Shown here one piece after another: positions 5,935-6,713 of a stretch of 6,713 nucleotides of DNA. The position numbers and the translations under genes were made by a program. The notes under the pieces are model-generated. The model was not told the origin of the DNA. It searched no databases and saw nothing but the letters and a program-made list of their open reading frames with translations. This DNA is from Bacteroidales bacterium (lineage in GTDB: Bacteria > Bacteroidota > Bacteroidia > Bacteroidales > UBA932). The number at the start of each line of letters is the position of its first letter. The stretch's first letter is position 1. The stretch is taken from the NCBI GenBank assembly GCA_018433265.1, contig JAHDRO010000297.1, positions 1 through 6,713 of the forward strand, written 5' to 3'.

Positions 5935-6648
5935 GTGAAATCTCAAAAAAAATATCGATATTTTCTATTCGACCTAGATCGTACCTTATGGAATTTTGAT
6001 CTTAACGCCAAAAGGAATATATTCAGGCTGATTGACAAATACTCACTACCTATTTCGAGCAAAGAGTCTTTTTATAATGATTACGAAATGATAAACCATT
6101 TTTTATGGGATCAATATGAAAAAGGCATAATTACAAAAGAATTGTTAAGAAGTGAAAGATTTCGCCAGACGCTGCTTAAGTACAATATTGACAGTCCTTT
6201 GCTTGCAAAAATAATTGGAGAAGAGTATCTCGATACAATGCCAAACCAAACCGCTTTAATGCCTTACGCAGCAGAAGTCCTTGCGGAGTTGAAAAGAGCC
6301 GGTTGTAAAATTGCGATTATCTCTAATGGCTTTAAAGAAGTACAGTATAAAAAACTTAAAAATTCCGGGATTGAACAGTTCTTCGATGCTGTCCTGATTT
6401 CTGAGGAGCAGGGAATACATAAGCCCTCTCCTATAATATTCAAAAGAGCACTAAGAGCTTTGAACGGGATTAAAGAAGAAGCTATTATGACCGGAGACGA
6501 TTTTGCCAATGATATCGAAGGAGCAATGATATTTGGCATTGACCAGTTCTATTATAATTATAAGAATCTTCCTTGTGAAGGGGGCCCTACCTACAATAGC
6601 GATGATCTTAGAGACTTGTTGAAACTTACTTTTTCTCTTCCACAATAA
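5935..6648 (+). CDS. HAD-superfamily hydrolase, YjjG-like (probable nucleotidase)
   Basis: This 237-residue cytoplasmic HAD phosphatase has motif I DLDRTLW (13-19; Asp13 nucleophile, Asp15 acid/base), motif II ISNG (129-132), motif III Lys163 in HKPSP, and motif IV GDDFANDIEGA (187-197). The helical cap (about 20-110), including FLWDQYEKGIITKELLRSERF (56-76, in part), resembles YjjG, a 5'-nucleotidase that removes dUMP, dTMP and non-canonical pyrimidine nucleotides. This substrate is inferred from similarity. The start must be the GTG at 5935: the frame is closed by TAA at 5926-5928, and the first ATG codon, near residue 52, would remove motif I. It starts 2 bp after the M64 stop, so translation is probably coupled. 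Its 3' end overlaps the convergent FtsB-like gene by 23 bp. It belongs to the folP operon by spacing. Confidence 0.88.
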   Translation: MKSQKKYRYFLFDLDRTLWNFDLNAKRNIFRLIDKYSLPISSKESFYNDYEMINHFLWDQYEKGIITKELLRSERFRQTLLKYNIDSPLLAKIIGEEYLDTMPNQTALMPYAAEVLAELKRAGCKIAIISNGFKEVQYKKLKNSGIEQFFDAVLISEEQGIHKPSPIIFKRALRALNGIKEEAIMTGDDFANDIEGAMIFGIDQFYYNYKNLPCEGGPTYNSDDLRDLLKLTFSLPQ

Positions 6649-6713
6649 AAAGATCTTCATCATCTTCATGAAAATAGTACTGTTCTCTTGCAAATTTCTC
6701 CAAACTGTCAAGA
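6626..6713 (-). CDS. FtsB/DivIC-like septum formation initiator, C-terminal 28 residues (5' end outside window)
   Basis: The minus strand is open from the right edge to a TAA at 6628-6626. The 28 visible residues read LDSLEKFAREQYYF, then HEDDEDLFIVEEKK. This fits the C-terminal end of FtsB/DivIC proteins of Bacteroidota, where an 'LExxAREqY' segment is followed by an 'EDxFxI' segment. Such proteins are small single-pass membrane proteins with a periplasmic coiled coil that join FtsL and FtsQ in the divisome. Only the tail can be seen, so the membrane helix and coiled coil are not available to confirm the call. The stop lies inside the last codons of the HAD gene on the other strand, giving a 23-bp convergent overlap. 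Confidence 0.7.
   Translation of the reverse strand, partial: LDSLEKFAREQYYFHEDDEDLFIVEEKK

Noticed and set aside
6264..6539. Minus-strand open frame of 91 codons opposite the HAD gene
   Set aside because: It is antisense to conserved HAD motifs II-IV, and its composition fits a shadow of that gene.
6649..6680. AAGATCTT and TCATGA palindromes after the HAD stop, considered as a terminator
   Set aside because: They are short, AT-rich and inside the FtsB-like coding sequence, with no T-run at the right place.
6451..6711. Minus-strand open frame of 86 codons at the right edge
   Set aside because: Most of it lies opposite the HAD gene. The neighbouring minus-strand frame gives a recognisable FtsB/DivIC tail, which explains this edge better.
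1..6713. Mobile element, CRISPR, tRNA/rRNA or defence genes
   Set aside because: No repeats with spacers, transposase motifs, tRNA-like arms or defence-family motifs were seen on either strand; the genes are standard and tightly packed.

Overview
The window looks like an ordinary housekeeping stretch from a low-GC member of the Bacteroidota, probably Bacteroidales or a relative. Several signs agree. Perfect matches to the Bacteroidota -7 promoter element (TAnnTTTG) lie between the two divergent gene groups. Start codons generally lack Shine-Dalgarno sequences. One gene encodes a DoxX/MauE-like membrane protein fused to a cysteine-free thioredoxin-like domain, a type I recall as typical of Bacteroidetes. 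The adenylosuccinate lyase is of the E. coli (long) type, and the HAD phosphatase has the DLDRTLW motif I common in that phylum. The assignment rests on recognition of families, not on a search.

Layout. Positions 1-2453 are a minus-strand group read right to left: tmk (thymidylate kinase), the DoxX/Trx-like membrane protein, and murB, which runs off the left edge. These genes are tightly packed, with 1 bp between the first two and a 23-bp overlap between the last two. A 48-bp divergent spacer (2454-2501) carries a candidate promoter for each direction. Positions 2502-6648 are a plus-strand group: folP (dihydropteroate synthase), purB (adenylosuccinate lyase), a secreted M64-family zinc peptidase, and a HAD hydrolase resembling the YjjG nucleotidases. 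Its gaps are only 11, 15 and 2 bp, so it is probably one operon. At the right edge, on the minus strand, is the C-terminal end of a FtsB/DivIC-like septum protein. Its last codons overlap the end of the HAD gene by 23 bp.

How the genes fit together. Four of the genes touch nucleotide and one-carbon metabolism: folP makes the folate precursor used for thymidylate and purine synthesis, tmk phosphorylates dTMP, purB acts twice in purine synthesis, and the HAD enzyme may remove unwanted nucleotides. murB and the FtsB-like gene belong to cell-wall synthesis and division. The DoxX-like protein and the M64 peptidase act at or beyond the inner membrane, and their link to the rest is unknown.

No mobile element, CRISPR array, RNA gene, prophage or obvious defence system was seen, and no gene-free stretch exceeds 48 bp. 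I do not see a novel system. The points most worth a second look are the face-to-face promoter pair at 2463-2487, the convergent coding overlap at the right edge, the membrane redox-like fusion protein, the odd signal peptide of the M64 peptidase and an unusual Asn in loop 1 of FolP.
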